This document shows, in pieces, positions 21,656-36,907 of a DNA stretch of 64,000 bases. Source of the stretch: Emiliania huxleyi CCMP1516 (taxonomy: Eukaryota; Haptophyta; Isochrysidales; Noelaerhabdaceae). Every line of letters begins with the position of its first letter. The stretch's first letter is position 1. The stretch lies in assembly GCF_000372725.1 (NCBI RefSeq), contig NW_005197198.1, forward strand, positions 388,609 through 452,608. The letters are read 5' to 3'. The position numbers and the translations under genes are program-made. Under the pieces are notes generated by a model, which ran no database searches, was not told the DNA's origin, and was given only the letters and a program-made list of their open reading frames with translations.

Positions 21656-24600
21656 TGGCCTCCAGGCCCATCGCGATGACCTCGCTGTCCTCGGGCAGCG
21701 ACTTCACGGTGTTGGAGGCGTCGCAGAGCTTGACCTTGAGCGTGCCACGCCGGTTGAAGACGCGGTTGCGCGTGATGGTCAGGTTGACTGGCGTGGCGCC
21801 CGCGCAGTCCGAGGCGAAGCCGCCCTCGTCCGAGTTTGCGATGCACGCGTTGTCGCGGAATGTGTTGTTGGCGCCCGTCTTGAGCCACATCTTGCCTGCG
21901 GGGCCCCAGCAGTCACTCACGTAGGCATACACATTCTCGTACGCCTGCGTGTCGTGGCCGTTGAAATCGCTCTTCAGGCCGTGCGCGGCGTAGAGGAAGA
22001 AGTTGCGGTAGACCTTGTAGTAGGCGCTGCCGTCGTCCGTGTCGATGGCCTCCTGGGACGCGTAGACGCTCATCATCAGGTTGCGGCGGATGTGCCGCCA
22101 CGCCGGCAGGACCTATGGACATGTCTCGGACATGTCGTGGACGTGTCTTGGACCTGTCCCTCGCCACGCCGGCAGGACCGAGGGCACGCCGCTCCGGACG
22201 GTGGTGATGTAGGGCAGGCGGTCCCACGAGTTGAAGGGGCCTATGGGGCGTGTCGTGGACGTGTGTCGAGGACGTGTCGTCAGCAGGCAGCCAACTCCCG
22301 CCCGAGTGTGCGCGGCCGTGGTCGCCGCTCTCGCGCACTGTGTTTGCGAGCAGGTTGCGCTCGACGACGTCGCCGCCGCCGAAGCCGTCGTTGAAGTTGA
22401 TCCCCGCTCGCGGCCTGAGATCGAGGCGGGACGAGGGCCGGGGAGTGCGGGCGGTGGGTGGCGCGTGTGCGCCTCGCAGCAGACGACCCGTTGAAGCGGA
22501 TGCCGTTGCACACTCTCTGCACATCTCTGCACATCTCTGCTCGCGTCTCTACACAACTTTACACAATCTCTTTGCACATCTCTGCTCGTCCCTGCTCATC
22601 TCGGCTCATCTCGCGACCCGTTAAAGTGGACGTTGCCGCGCAGGGTCGTCTGCGTGGTGACCGCCTGGTGGAGCCGTCGCGACGGCAGCTTGCACGAGAT
22701 CAGCCGAGAGTGCAGCCGAGATCAGCCGAGAGATCTGCCGCCTGGAACCACATCGACGACTGCTTCTGCCAGATGCCAATCTCGCGGACCAGATTATGCG
22801 AGATCGTCGTGTGGCGCGGCTGCTCGCCGCCGCGCCCGTCGGGCCCCACCGGGTACGGAAACCGGACGCTGCAGTTGCCGTTGAGGCACCGGCTGGTCCA
22901 ACCCCATGCCGCAAAGGCGCTGGCGCCCACCCACGAGGCCTCGTTCGCCGTGATGGTCGCGTTGCGGTTGTAGCCCGAGAGGAAGACGCCTGCCCGCGGG
23001 GTGAAGGCCGTCAGCGGCGAGGCTCACAGCCGAAGTGCGGGACACGTCTCGGACACGTCTCGGAAAAGTCTCGGACACGTCTCGGACACGTCTCGGACAT
23101 GTCTCGGACATGTCTCACAGCCGATGTGGGAGGGTCGCGGCGCGAGAGCGGCGACACCGTTGCCGTCGAGGCGGGTCAAGTGGCACTGCGCGACAGTTGC
23201 GCCCTCGGTCCCCTCCAGGAAGATGGCGCCTGATCGCAGCGGCGTGTGAAAAGGGGCGCGCTACACGCGCCCGCGCCTAGGGGGAGGAGGCCGCGCCGTT
23301 CCGCTGCAGCGCCCAGTCGCCGCCGCTCGGCATTCCATGCGGGTCGAGGTCGGTGCGGAGGGTGTCCCGCAGGGTGAGGCCGCGCACGGTCAGGCCGACG
23401 GCCGGCCGGGCCTTTGTTCCGACGTGGGAGAGGAGGGCGCGGGTGGTGGTGGCTTCCCACACCTGAGGCTCCGAGGGGGCGGCGCCTAGGAGACGGTTCC
23501 TAGAAGGTTCCTAGAAGGTTCCTGGAAGGGTCCCACACCTGAGGCTCCGAGGGGGCGGCGCCCGGAGCGCTCGCGTTGAAGTCGTAGTAGAGCCTGCCCG
23601 CCGCGAGGTCGTGGAAGAACTCCTCAGCGCTGTCCACCTCCTCGAGCACATTCTCGACGTACCTTCAGAAAAGAAACACGTCTTCTCGCGGACCTTCAGA
23701 AAAGAAACACGGTACTCAAGAAAAAGAAACTCGCCACTGGCTCGCGCACGTCATGCCCTCGCCGCCCTGCCCGCCCGTCGAAGGGTCAAACTGCAGGGTG
23801 TCATTCGCCCTGTCGAAACCCGTCACCTATGGACATGTCTCGGACATGTCGTGGACGTGTCTTGGACCTGTCCCTCGCCCTGTCGAAGCCCGTCGCCCTC
23901 CACCGCTGCGTGAACCAGCGGCCGCCGCCGCGCCACGCCACAACCTCTGCGCCGACGCCGCGCGCCGAGTAGTTCCGAGCCCGAGGCAGCACGAGGCCGT
24001 CGGGCGACATGTGGGTCTGGGTGCAGCCTAAGGCCCGCTGCACGGCATCGGCGCTTCATCATCAGCGGCCACCGCCACAGGGCGAGAGCCGCGTGCCCGT
24101 CCCGCGGTTCGTCTTGCGGTCCCAGCACTGCCCGCGCGACGGCCGGTTCGAGCACCAGTAGCCGGACGGCCCGGCGACCGGATCGGCCAGGTCGTGCTGG
24201 CAGTAGCCGCCGATGCCGATGCGGAAGGCGCCCCTGTCGCCCTCCCCGTCCTGCGGTCCCGCGTACTGCGGCCACTCGACGCCGGGCCAGTCAGCGCCCG
24301 TCGCCACCGCCTCGAACGGGTCGCCGCGCCTAGGAGAAGGCTCCCAGAAGGTCCCTAGAAGGCTCCTAGAAGGCTCCTACGAGTGTGGCGTGGCAGCGGC
24401 GGCGGTCCACGCGCCTATCGGACATGTCCGTGACGCGTCCGGGCAATGTCTGTCCAGCCGCCGCCTCGAGAGGTGTGCCGCGCCGGGCCGGCTTGACCCA
24501 CTGGCTGCGCGCCGACAGCGGCACCCACCCCTTGACGTAGTCCCCGCCGCCCATGCCCTGCTCCGCGCCCGTCAGCCAGTCGCCCGACAGCTCGGGGTCG

Positions 24601-25457
24601 CCGTTCGGATACCGCGCCCGGATCGACCGGCGGCCGTTGCGACGCAGCCCGACGATCTGCTCCGTCAGGCCGAGGGACGAGACGTCGGCGACCCAGGTGT
24701 TTTGGCGGTCGACAAATCCGCTCGTCACGCCTCTCTGCGGCTCCGTCGCCCACGTGAAGGCGTCCCGCTCAACGCCATAGCACATCTGCTCGAACCCGGT
24801 CACTGTCCGGTCGTGATACGCAAAGCCGCCCATGTCCAGTCGCGAAGCGGATGCTTGGCAGGCCGCGGCGCTACCTCGCACGCCGAGGAACTTGACGGGC
24901 CCGCTGTCCTTGCCCGCCACCGCGCGGCCAAGGACCAGACTGGAGCCCTCCCGCACCACCCAGTCGCCGGTGCCGACCCTGTAAGGCTGCCACGCCGCCG
25001 CCGGGATGGCGAGTCCCCTGGCGCCCGACAGCGAGGCCCGCTCGCCCTCGTAGTTTTGGATGGTCAGGTTGACGTGCTCCGCGGACAATCTAACCGTGCG
25101 AGCCACGCGATGGACTCCCGCCCGGAGCACGATGGTCGCGTTCCGGCGCCCGCGTGCTGCGGCCGCAGCGGCCTCGAGGGTCTGGAGCGGCTCGTCGCTG
25201 CTGCCCGCCGCGTCGTCGCTGCCGACAGCAGCGTCGACGAAGATGCTGCCTCGAGGCGTCGAAAACGTGGGCGGCACGTACTCATCCACGGCAAGCGGCC
25301 TGGCGAGGCCGCACGCTTGGAGTTGCAACGCGTCAAAGAGGGTCGCGAATGATGCCCGCTCCGGCAGGAGTGAGCGGCCAAAGTGCCAGGTCGCATTTCG
25401 GGCGGCACAGTCGAAGGCGGCGGTGATGCCGGGCGGCGTACCGCTGTGTTGGAACAT
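21648..25457 (-). CDS. Right-handed parallel beta-helix protein (pectin-lyase-like fold), about 12 exons
   Basis: Exon 1 (25457 to about 24450) has SIFVDAAVGSDDAAGSSDEP then LQTLEAAAAAARG and ATIVLRAGVHRV, the usual entry into a beta-helix. Later exons give Asn/Gly-rich rungs such as NRNATITANEAS, HNLVREIGIW, FNDGFGGGDVVERNLLANT and NLTITRNRVFNRRG. Exons by phase: 24329-24076, 24027-23897, 23826-23750, 23662-23562, 23485-23297, 23229-23122, 23022-22742, 22664-22618, 22414-22317, 22240-22179, 22112-21648. The first junction (24330-24450) is unresolved. Most introns are GC-AG, and several consist of short tandem units flanked by exon duplications. Such proteins are often extracellular polysaccharide-active or adhesive; no catalytic site or clear signal peptide is identifiable, so enzyme activity is not claimed. 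Confidence 0.8.
22096..22179 (-). repeat. Array intron with 18-bp flanking exon duplication
   Basis: The sequence cgccacgccggcaggacc occurs at 22096-22113 and 22162-22179. Between them is a short array related to tcggacatgtc. The intron inferred by phase is 22113-22178, GT-AG: the donor GT is in the 5' duplicate (coding strand) and the acceptor ccatag is the end of the array. The exon continues in frame as VLPAWRHIRRNL. A 55-bp core (22111-22165) is identical to 23825-23879. Confidence 0.85.
23455..23562 (-). repeat. Intron made by a 32-bp direct duplication around a 44-bp array
   Basis: A perfect 32-bp direct repeat (23455-23486 and 23531-23562) brackets 44 bp made of the unit tagaaggttcc. 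On the coding strand both duplicates contain cctcaggtgtgg. Splicing can remove exactly one period (76 bp) either as GC-AG at 23486-23561 or as GT-AG using the ag/gt inside the duplicates; the mature mRNA is the same. A related tagaaggctcc array lies at 24330-24380. Confidence 0.85.
23805..23896 (-). repeat. Array intron with 20-bp flanking exon duplication
   Basis: tcgccctgtcgaa(a/g)cccgtc occurs at 23805-23824 and 23875-23894 with one mismatch. The array between is identical over 55 bp to the one at 22111-22165. The only phase-consistent splicing removes 23827-23896 with a GC donor in the 5' duplicate and ccatag as acceptor. Confidence 0.85.
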
Positions 25458-25810
25458 GTGTGTATGCGATCGCAGGGGCGGCCGGCAGTGTCAGAGAGTT
25501 TTACAACAGAGCTCCCTCCATGTGCCAGAGTGCCAGCGTGCAATGAACGGTGTTTTCTTTTTAAATTTTCTTTTCGGGCATAGTGTGAGTCGAGTCGCGA
25601 CTCGGTTGCCCCCCTGCGCCCTGGCCCTATCTTGTTGTCGATTCAAACCTCTTCCGTCCTCCCCTTCCAAGCTTCCAATCATGAATCAATTCAACCTTCC
25701 GTGCCCCCCCGGTCGACGAGGTGTCGTGGCCTCGTGGCGTTGGCGTCTAGACGCGGCCAGAGCCGAGGCTGTGCCGTCGGCCGACGCCGCCGCGTCGGCT
25801 GTAGCTGAGA
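25458..25810. other. Intergenic between two minus-strand genes
   Basis: Holds a weak copy of the dispersed element (gttttacaacagagctccct at about 25498) and AT-rich DNA at 25550-25580 (tttttaaattttctttt). It is the presumed 5' flank of the beta-helix gene and 3' flank of the RRM gene. No gene seen. Confidence 0.5.
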
Positions 25811-26743
25811 TCATATCTTCCAGAACTCCTTGGGGAAGAGCTCCTTCATCGTGAGCGCCTTGTTGTACAGCGGCTCCGCGTCCTCGCGCCGCGTCACCGT
25901 CACAATCTCGCCCTTGCCCTTGCTGCCGCCGCGCGCCTTTTTGCGCGCGCCGCCGCCGCCGCCGCCGCCGTAGCCGTCGCCGCCCTCGAAGCTTGGCGGC
26001 TCGAGGCCGAGGCCGTCATCGTCGCCGCCCGCCGCCAGCTCGCCCGGCCGCTCCCACTCGCTCGGCCGCTTGCCTCCGCCCTTCTTCTCCTCCGCCCTCG
26101 GCCGCGGGTCAAACGAGCCGCGCGCCGGCAGCTTGTAGGCGGTCCCGCCGCCCAGGTCGACGCCGCGCTTCTCCGACCGGCGGACGGAGCACGCGCGCCC
26201 GCCGAGCTCCACCTGAGGCGGCTCGCCCAGCGACTGCAGGCAATAGTTGAGCCCCTTATGGCTCACAAACGTCACAAAGCCAAACCCGCGCGTCTTGTTC
26301 ATCTGGCCGTCGACGCGCGCCACCGACGCCTCCTGCACCTTGCCGTAGCGCACGAACGCCTTGAGCAGCTCCGCGTCCTTGGTCCCCCGCGGCACGCCGC
26401 CGATGAAGAGCGTCCTCGTCGAGCCGCCCTTGCCGCCCTTGCCGCCCTTGCCGCCCTTGCCGCCGCCCTGGTCCGTGGGCAGGTCGGGCTGGTCCACGGG
26501 CCCGGCCGCGCGGAACGGGTTGAGCTCGTAGGCGCTGCCGTCCACGTCGAAGGCCGCCTCCGCCCCCAGCAGCCCGCTCGCCCCCGCGTCGTCGTCGCTG
26601 CCGCTCTCGCCCGGCGCCCCCGCCTCGCCGGAGGGCTCGTCGTCGTCCTCGTCGTCGCTCGGCGGCGGGCCCGCGCCGCCGCCGCCCAGCTGCGGCAGCG
26701 TCACGCCCGCGTAGACGCCCTCGTCCTCCTCGTCACTGGACAT
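25811..26743 (-). CDS. RRM RNA-binding protein, nucleolar type
   Basis: Intronless, 310 aa. An acidic, Pro/Gly-rich N-terminus (residues 1-95) is followed by a Gly/Lys tract, then one RRM at about 109-190 with RNP2 RTLFIGGVP and RNP1-like TRGFGFVTF. The C-terminus has Glu/Gly-rich and Lys/Arg-rich tracts (GGARKKARGGSKGKG) and ends LTMKELFPKEFWKI. The layout (acidic head, single RRM, basic tail) fits a pre-rRNA or mRNA processing factor of nucleolin/Nop type, but the specific role is inferred. The first Met at 26743 is preferred because acidic coding sequence begins there. Confidence 0.85.
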   Translation of the reverse strand: MSSDEEDEGVYAGVTLPQLGGGGAGPPPSDDEDDDEPSGEAGAPGESGSDDDAGASGLLGAEAAFDVDGSAYELNPFRAAGPVDQPDLPTDQGGGKGGKGGKGGKGGSTRTLFIGGVPRGTKDAELLKAFVRYGKVQEASVARVDGQMNKTRGFGFVTFVSHKGLNYCLQSLGEPPQVELGGRACSVRRSEKRGVDLGGGTAYKLPARGSFDPRPRAEEKKGGGKRPSEWERPGELAAGGDDDGLGLEPPSFEGGDGYGGGGGGGARKKARGGSKGKGEIVTVTRREDAEPLYNKALTMKELFPKEFWKI

Positions 26744-26918
26744 TAGTTGAGCAGCGCGTGGTGGGCGGGCCTTGCCGCGCCGCGCTAGCTCCCTAGCTAG
26801 CTCCCCCTCGAGTTGAGGGACGCGGAGTTAGCGCCTTGAGCAGGCTGGCAACAGAAAAAGAAAACGTGCCCGACGCTACACCAAGGATTCATTGAGAACA
26901 GTCGGTGTGCGCACACTA

Positions 26919-27911
26919 CTAGTCCAAAAGCGGCAGGTAGGTTTGCTGCCCTTTGGCTGTCGTGAAGCCGTTCCACTCGTAGAATGGAACGCTGATCACC
27001 CTCCAGTCAATCTCGACCCCCGGCTGCTTCAGCAGCCACTCGGCGGCGTACGTCTGGCCGTGCGCGCTGCGCGGCCGCCCAGTGCAGCGCGGTGTTGCCT
27101 GCGCAGAGAAGCGTGCTGGTCCTCGCTTTTCGGGCCTGGCGGCCCAGGGCGGCCCAGCGCTACCACGTCATGAACGAACTGCAGGGCGCCAACCGACTCC
27201 ACAGGGCAAGCTGCAGCTCCGGTGCGGCTTTTTGGCCCTCAGAAAGGGCGGGGAGTGGGCCGCGGAGCGGGCACTTGCCTAATCAAGCAGGTGGCGCCGA
27301 GCTGCTGCTCCGCCGTCCGCTCCGACCGGTTGTTCAGAAGCCACGGCTCCGCCTGCCAAATTAGGAAGTTGCGGTGTCGCCTTTGTTGGGCCGGGCTCCC
27401 TCGGGCCGCAGCCCAATCCCGAAAAGGCCGCGGGGCGCCCACAGCCACCAACCCATTTCACTGGCCACGCCGCGGCGCCTGCCGAGCTGTGGGGCCTCCG
27501 CATGGGCCACTGGCGGGCCGCCAAGTGGGGCACACGCTCCCCAGCAGACCGCGCCTTGAGGAGCCGCGCGAGTGCCGCGAGCTGTCCGGTCTTGGCCGCG
27601 CCGTGCCACTCCTTGACCGTCGCGGCGTAGTGCTCCTGCTCGGGCGTCCTCGCCTTCTTTGGGGCGCGCGCCGCGCTGCCGCCGCTGCCGCCGGCCGCGT
27701 CTGCAGATGCCACGCCCTCGTCTGCCGCCCCCGTATCGCCGCCACCGCCACCGCCGCCGCCACCGGGCTCGTCGGCATCCGCGGAGCGGTGACACACACC
27801 GCCGTCGATCCCGTGCTCTGCACCGCCGCGGGTCGGATCGACCCAGGGTCGGATTCCTTTCTCCGCCGACCTCCAGATCTGTGATCTGTAAGGGTCCGCC
27901 CGCAGGCGCAT
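26919..27911 (-). pseudogene. Ankyrin-repeat protein, interrupted
   Basis: A minus-strand segment (about 27780-27570) gives EQEHYAATVKEWHGAAKTGQ and LAALARLLKARS, the start of an ankyrin domain. A later segment (27110-26919) gives GNTALHWAAA and then, in another frame, HGQTYAAEWLLKQPGVEI and a tail ending TYLPLLD before TAG. The frame shift at about 27060 lies inside one repeat, where an intron is unlikely. The intervening 27115-27570 could be an intron, with GC-rich imperfect inverted stretches. Either a sequencing/assembly slip or a real indel; annotated as probably broken. Confidence 0.5.
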
Positions 27912-28722
27912 TTTGTATACCGAGGCGGTGCCCGGTGCCGAACCTGTCGGACCTTAAGACAGCATTGTAGATCCCTGGGCGAGGGTGGTGGCGTCCCCGT
28001 CGGGAGGGGCTGTCTGGCGGAGGAGAGCAACCAGGTGCCCGGCGGCGTCCCGCCACATCCGGATGACCTCTCCTCGTTGTGCCAGTCAGCCCCGTTGGAG
28101 GTAGACCGCTCGTCTAGCCAATCAGCCTTAAGCGAGCGGTCTGGCCGTTGGAATGGCCGAGTTTGGTGGACTTGCGTCCTCGCATCGATCGTGGTTACAA
28201 GTAAGTAGCCTTGCTCAGGTCCACTCTCGTGGATGGGGGAGGACAGCGGCCATGTATAGAACTTTCTCTTTTTCAGCCACAGAATAACAGTCAGTACAGA
28301 CAGAGAGAAAAAAGTTTAATTGACAAACAACACTATTCACGGGACTGACGCGCACTGGCACTAGGAATTAACACAGGAGAAAAAGTAAAGAAGTCATTGT
28401 TTATCAGCATGAAAAAAAGAAACAAAAAGTATCAGAAAGAAAGAAAGAAAACAGACAACCCAAGGGAGGGATGGGAGGACGGCACGCCCCACCAAAAAGA
28501 AAGAAAGAAAACAGACAACCCAAGGGAGGGATGGGAGGACGGCACGCCGCCACCACACAGGGATTTTAAGGAGAGGTGTGTGGTGCGCTATCCGTCGCCC
28601 ACCCTAGGGAGTCTGCCTTTTTCCCCCCACACAGGAATTTCAGTCGGGCCCAGTTTCTTTTTTCGGAATCTCTAGGCGGCAGTGAGAGCTCCATCAGTCA
28701 GTTAGAGCTTGGTCGCTTCTTC
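27912..28722. other. Intergenic; dispersed elements and promoter region
   Basis: Contains a copy of the dispersed ~70-bp element at 28318-28378 (gggactgacgcgcactggca) and a two-copy tandem repeat of period 60 (28437-28488 and 28497-28548: aaagaaagaaagaaaacag then acaacccaagggaggg). Inverse or diverged relatives of the latter are at 46785-46815, 7855-7890 and 61115-61140. The 3' end is the 5' flank of the AP2 gene. Confidence 0.6.
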
Positions 28723-33181
<4,459 letters not shown>

Positions 33182-33601
33182 TCTAGTACCGACTCGGCTC
33201 TGGTGCAAGGCAGCAGTCGCATCAGCGCGGCCCATTCGGCCGGCCACTGGCCGTTTTTGCATTGTGCGTCGCAAATGCGCACGCCGCTTTACTGATTATT
33301 TAAGGTTGACCGGTGTCGTGTCAAAAAAACCTGGGCCGCAGCCTCTGTGTATAGCAGGACTTGACAGATGACACATGCCCAGATACAAAGCGAAAGCCTA
33401 GGGGAAACCACCATCACCAGGCGACTAGCCAGGCGACCCCACCATCGGGCTCCACCTCGCGCAGCTGGGCAGAGCGCCATCGCGCACGCGGCACGGCGAA
33501 CGGACAGGAAGATGTACAACGACCAGAAACGGGGTGGGGTGAATGCTGAATCCAAAGAGAGCAACATATGTGAGCTCTGTCCGACTAACCAGCTCACGTA
33601 G

Positions 33602-36215
33602 TCAAGCCTCGACGCCCCTGCGGTCCATGTGGCTGCTCGCCGCCTCATTGCTGTCCGCCGGCGACGAGCTCACGCCATTCCCACTCGCTCCGAGCGTGAC
33701 ATCGGCCTCGTTGCCGCTGCCGCTGCCAGTGCTGCCGTATTTGCGCTCCCGCCCGCGGCGCAGTGCCTCGTTGTAGTCTCCCGGCCACTGTGCTGGCTCT
33801 TGCTTCATCATCGAGAGCGGCGCGAGGAGGAAGCAAGCGGCGCGGAACTCGCGTCTCCACGCGAGGGACATACTTTCGCTTCTGCGAGCGCGGTCGGCCT
33901 GCGCTTGCTGAGAGGTGCTCGTGGCTTCCGCGCTAGCTGGACCGCCCGTCTCAGCGTCGCCCGCCCCAGCACCGCCCGCCTCGGCGCCGGCCCCCTCGGC
34001 GCCGCCACCCTCGGCGCCGCCACCCTCAGCGCCGCTCTCTATGCCATCGTCGCACAGGAACGAGCTCAGATCCGTGCGCTCCTCGCAGCTGCCCGCTTGA
34101 CTCCCATTCTCGAAGGCGTCCTCTCCGTTGCCCGCTTGACTCCCATTCTCGAAGGCGTCCTCTCCGTTGAAGACGCCCAGACGGCTGCGAGGCTCCCCGC
34201 CGAGGCCTCGACAGGAGGGCTCCCCGTTGTCGCCCCCAAGTGCGTCGGCCAAGACGCCGCCCGTTGTGCAGTCGGCGTTCGAGTCGTTGGCGGCCTGCGC
34301 TCCCCCACCCGCCTCCCGCCTCATCTCTCCGAGTAGGGAGGGGAGGAGGCGGGCGAGGTCGGGGCGGCCGAGCGTGACGTTGTCTCCGACGCAAGCGGGC
34401 AGGGGTCGCTCCTCCTGTGCCTTGCCCGTCAGGTAGAGCCGCACGGAGGTGCGAGGCAGCGCGATCAGCTCCTCCAGCAGCAGCGCATACTCGACGAAGA
34501 GCCGCACGTCCCGCGCTACCCAAACCAGCCGCAGCGAAGTGGTAGGCGGCCTCGACCCCGGCTCCGCCGCCGCCCGAGCGATGAATGCGCCCGCGAGTGC
34601 GGAGAGCGGCGTGATGCCGACGCCGCCAGCCACGAGGATAAGTTGCGGATGCGCCGCCGCGCGCTCCTCCGGCTCTCCGAATGGGCCGATCGCTCGCACC
34701 CGCAGCGGCGCCGCGCCACCCTCCTGCCCGCCACCCTCCGCCAGGCGGGACGCCGCGAGGGAGTGCAGCCCTCGCGTCCACGACCCCTTGCGGCCCGCCT
34801 TGATGCTCAGGTGCCGCACCGCCGCGTCGGCGGGAGAGTGGGCGGTGCCCCCGCCGCTCAGCGAAGCCCGCTCGCCGACCTTGGCGCCGCGGTCACTCAC
34901 TGTAAACGGGTGAAACTGGAGCCAGGAGAGCGATGGGACTTGCACGTAGACGACCTGGCCTGGCCGCGCGCTCGCAGCACCGCGTGGGAAGCGGAGCGCA
35001 AGCGCCACGAAGTCGTCGCCGACGGGGCGGCAGGCCTCGAGCGTGCAGCGGCGCGAGCCGGAGAGGTCGAGGGCGAGCAGTGAGGCGAGCTCCGCCTTGT
35101 CGAGGAGGTAGAGCCACAACCCGACCATCGCTGTCTGCCAAAAGTCCCAAGAGTGGACGAGGGTGGCGACCAGGAGGAGGGGCAGCAGCAGGTGCAGCCG
35201 GTAAAAGGTGTAGTAGCTCCTGCGGCGGACGGCCGGCAGCGCGGCCGCGCCGGCGAGGAGGGAGGCGGCGCCGACCGCCTCCATCAGCGGGATGACCCAG
35301 GCGTTGATATCGGTGTCCGCGTGGGTGGGTGCGTAGTGGAGCAGGTTAGTGACGAGCGCCCCGTCAAAGGCCCAGGCCGCCAACTCGAGGCTGACGTGCA
35401 CGAGCATCAGCCCGAGGCCGAGCCCGCCCAGCCAGCGGTGGTACGCGAGGGCGCTCTCCCACGAGAGGCCAAAGGCGGCGGAGAGGGAGGAGCGCTTGCC
35501 TGTTGGACATGCCGGGGACGCGTCATGGACGTGTCCGATAGACAGGCGGTACAGGGGAGGAGCGCTTGCCGATCGGGAGCAGCGAGAGGCCGAGGACGAG
35601 GTTCAGGCTGTGGCCGGCCGCAGAGCCGAGCTGCTTCAGGTTGTCCACCGCCGTCGAGTGCGCCCAGGGCTTGAGCTTGCCCAGCTGAGCCGCGTCCACC
35701 GCCCACCAGCCAAGCAGCGAGCCCGAGAGGAGGAGGAAGAGGATTGCGCCGAAGGAGCCGCGCCAGAGGCGGTAGAGGCACACGCTGGCGGAGGACGCCG
35801 CCCGCAGCCGGGGAGAGGCCTGCAGCAGCAGACTGCCTCCGAGGAGGGCGGCCAGGTAGCCATGAAAGGCAACCACACGCTTCATGTCTGGCGGCGTGCC
35901 CACGACGGCAGTAGGGTTGCGGAAGAGTGGCGACTTGAAGGTGCCCGAGAATGGGTTGCACGGAGGAGTATAGCAGTACCCGCCGCCCTCAACCGTTGGA
36001 GCCGTAAAGGAGTGAGGCGGTCGGTTTGCCTGCAGCACCTGTGGCGACGAGTACGTGGAGGCGAGCACGTAGCTGGCTGCGACAGCCAGCAGGGCGATGG
36101 CGGTGCGGATCGCTCGCTGTCGGTCCGATGCTGGCGATTCTTGGTCAATCGACGACGAAGCGGAGGTGGGAGGTGGCGGCACCGCCAGCAGCGGGTCGGA
36201 GGCAGAGCGTGGCAT
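33602..36215 (-). CDS. Ferric-reductase / NADPH-oxidase family protein
   Basis: Two exons (36215-35570 and 35499-33602), 847 aa. The N-half is polytopic with haem-ligand-type histidines in consecutive helices: AAGHSLNLVLGLSLLP, AYHRWLGGLGLGLMLVHVS, and later FYRLHLLLPLLLVATLVHSW. The cytosolic part has an FAD-binding motif (SWLQFHPFTVSD) and the NAD(P)H-binding glycine motif (LILVAGGVGITPLSALAG). A long Ser/Glu/Gly-rich insert with a tandem (FNGEDAFENGSQAG-type) repeat lies at about 34085-34170, before the C-terminus. The family moves electrons from NADPH across a membrane to Fe(III)/Cu(II) or O2. No EF-hand is visible, so ferric reductase is slightly preferred over NOX. The intron is an array-type GC-AG intron with flanking duplication. 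Confidence 0.88.
35485..35570 (-). repeat. Array intron with 16-bp flanking duplication in the oxidase gene
   Basis: gggaggagcgcttgcc stands at 35485-35500 and 35555-35570. Between them the coding strand reads gacacgtccatgacgcgtcc-like units. The reading frame GKRSS is preserved only if 35500-35569 is removed with a GC donor (GCAAGC) in the 5' duplicate and caacag as acceptor. Using the GT inside the array would shift the frame. Confidence 0.88.
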
Positions 36216-36907
36216 TACTCACCAGCGAAGAGAGCAAGAATAGACGGCTCGCCTAACGACGGCGAAGGGGGCTCCGAAAGCCAGTTCCCAGGATGGTTTG
36301 CATGGCCGAGCGGCAGGGCACCACCCTCCTACCTTCGTACATACAGAGCAACCATTTTTCTCTTCTCTGAAGTCGCTTCGGCAGAGACTTGCGAAGGAGC
36401 ATGGCGAAGACAGCGAGCCGTGTGCCGAGGGCGCCGAGTCTCGGCCCCTGGCCCTTGTGTGTGTGGGCGGAGGGCCGGAGTTGGCCTTTACGAGAGAGAG
36501 AGATTTTTTTGTTGAGATTTTTAGCAATCAATACCTTTACGAGAGTTTCCGGCAACCCAGAGGGAAACCAGAGGGTCCCCAGCACTTTGAGTTTCCGGAA
36601 GTTTCCAGGGAAACCAGGGTGTTTGGTGCTCCATTCCTGCTCCATTCTGGTTTCTGCTTTCTGGCAACTCTCGAGTTTCCCTGAGGCCTGAGTATGAGAG
36701 CCATGGTTTGATGTCGACGTGTTCTCGGATCGAGTCGGACACGCACCTCTCGTCTCGTCTGTCACCCGCACACACAGAAGAGTAGCTTACTACTACTGTC
36801 TCTCCCCACAGTCACTCTCACTGTGCTGTCCTCGACCCGGCGGCGGGAAGGCTCGCCGGACCGAAAGCTCGGCGGCGAGCCTCTTCTCCATCGCCTCGTG
36901 TCTCTCT
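36216..36907. other. Intergenic
   Basis: Contains ttcc-rich imperfect repeats (gggaaacc/ggtttccc) at 36545-36685, echoed at 40185-40285, and a gagagagattttt-agcaat motif at 36495-36530 as near 411-445. No gene supported. Confidence 0.5.
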
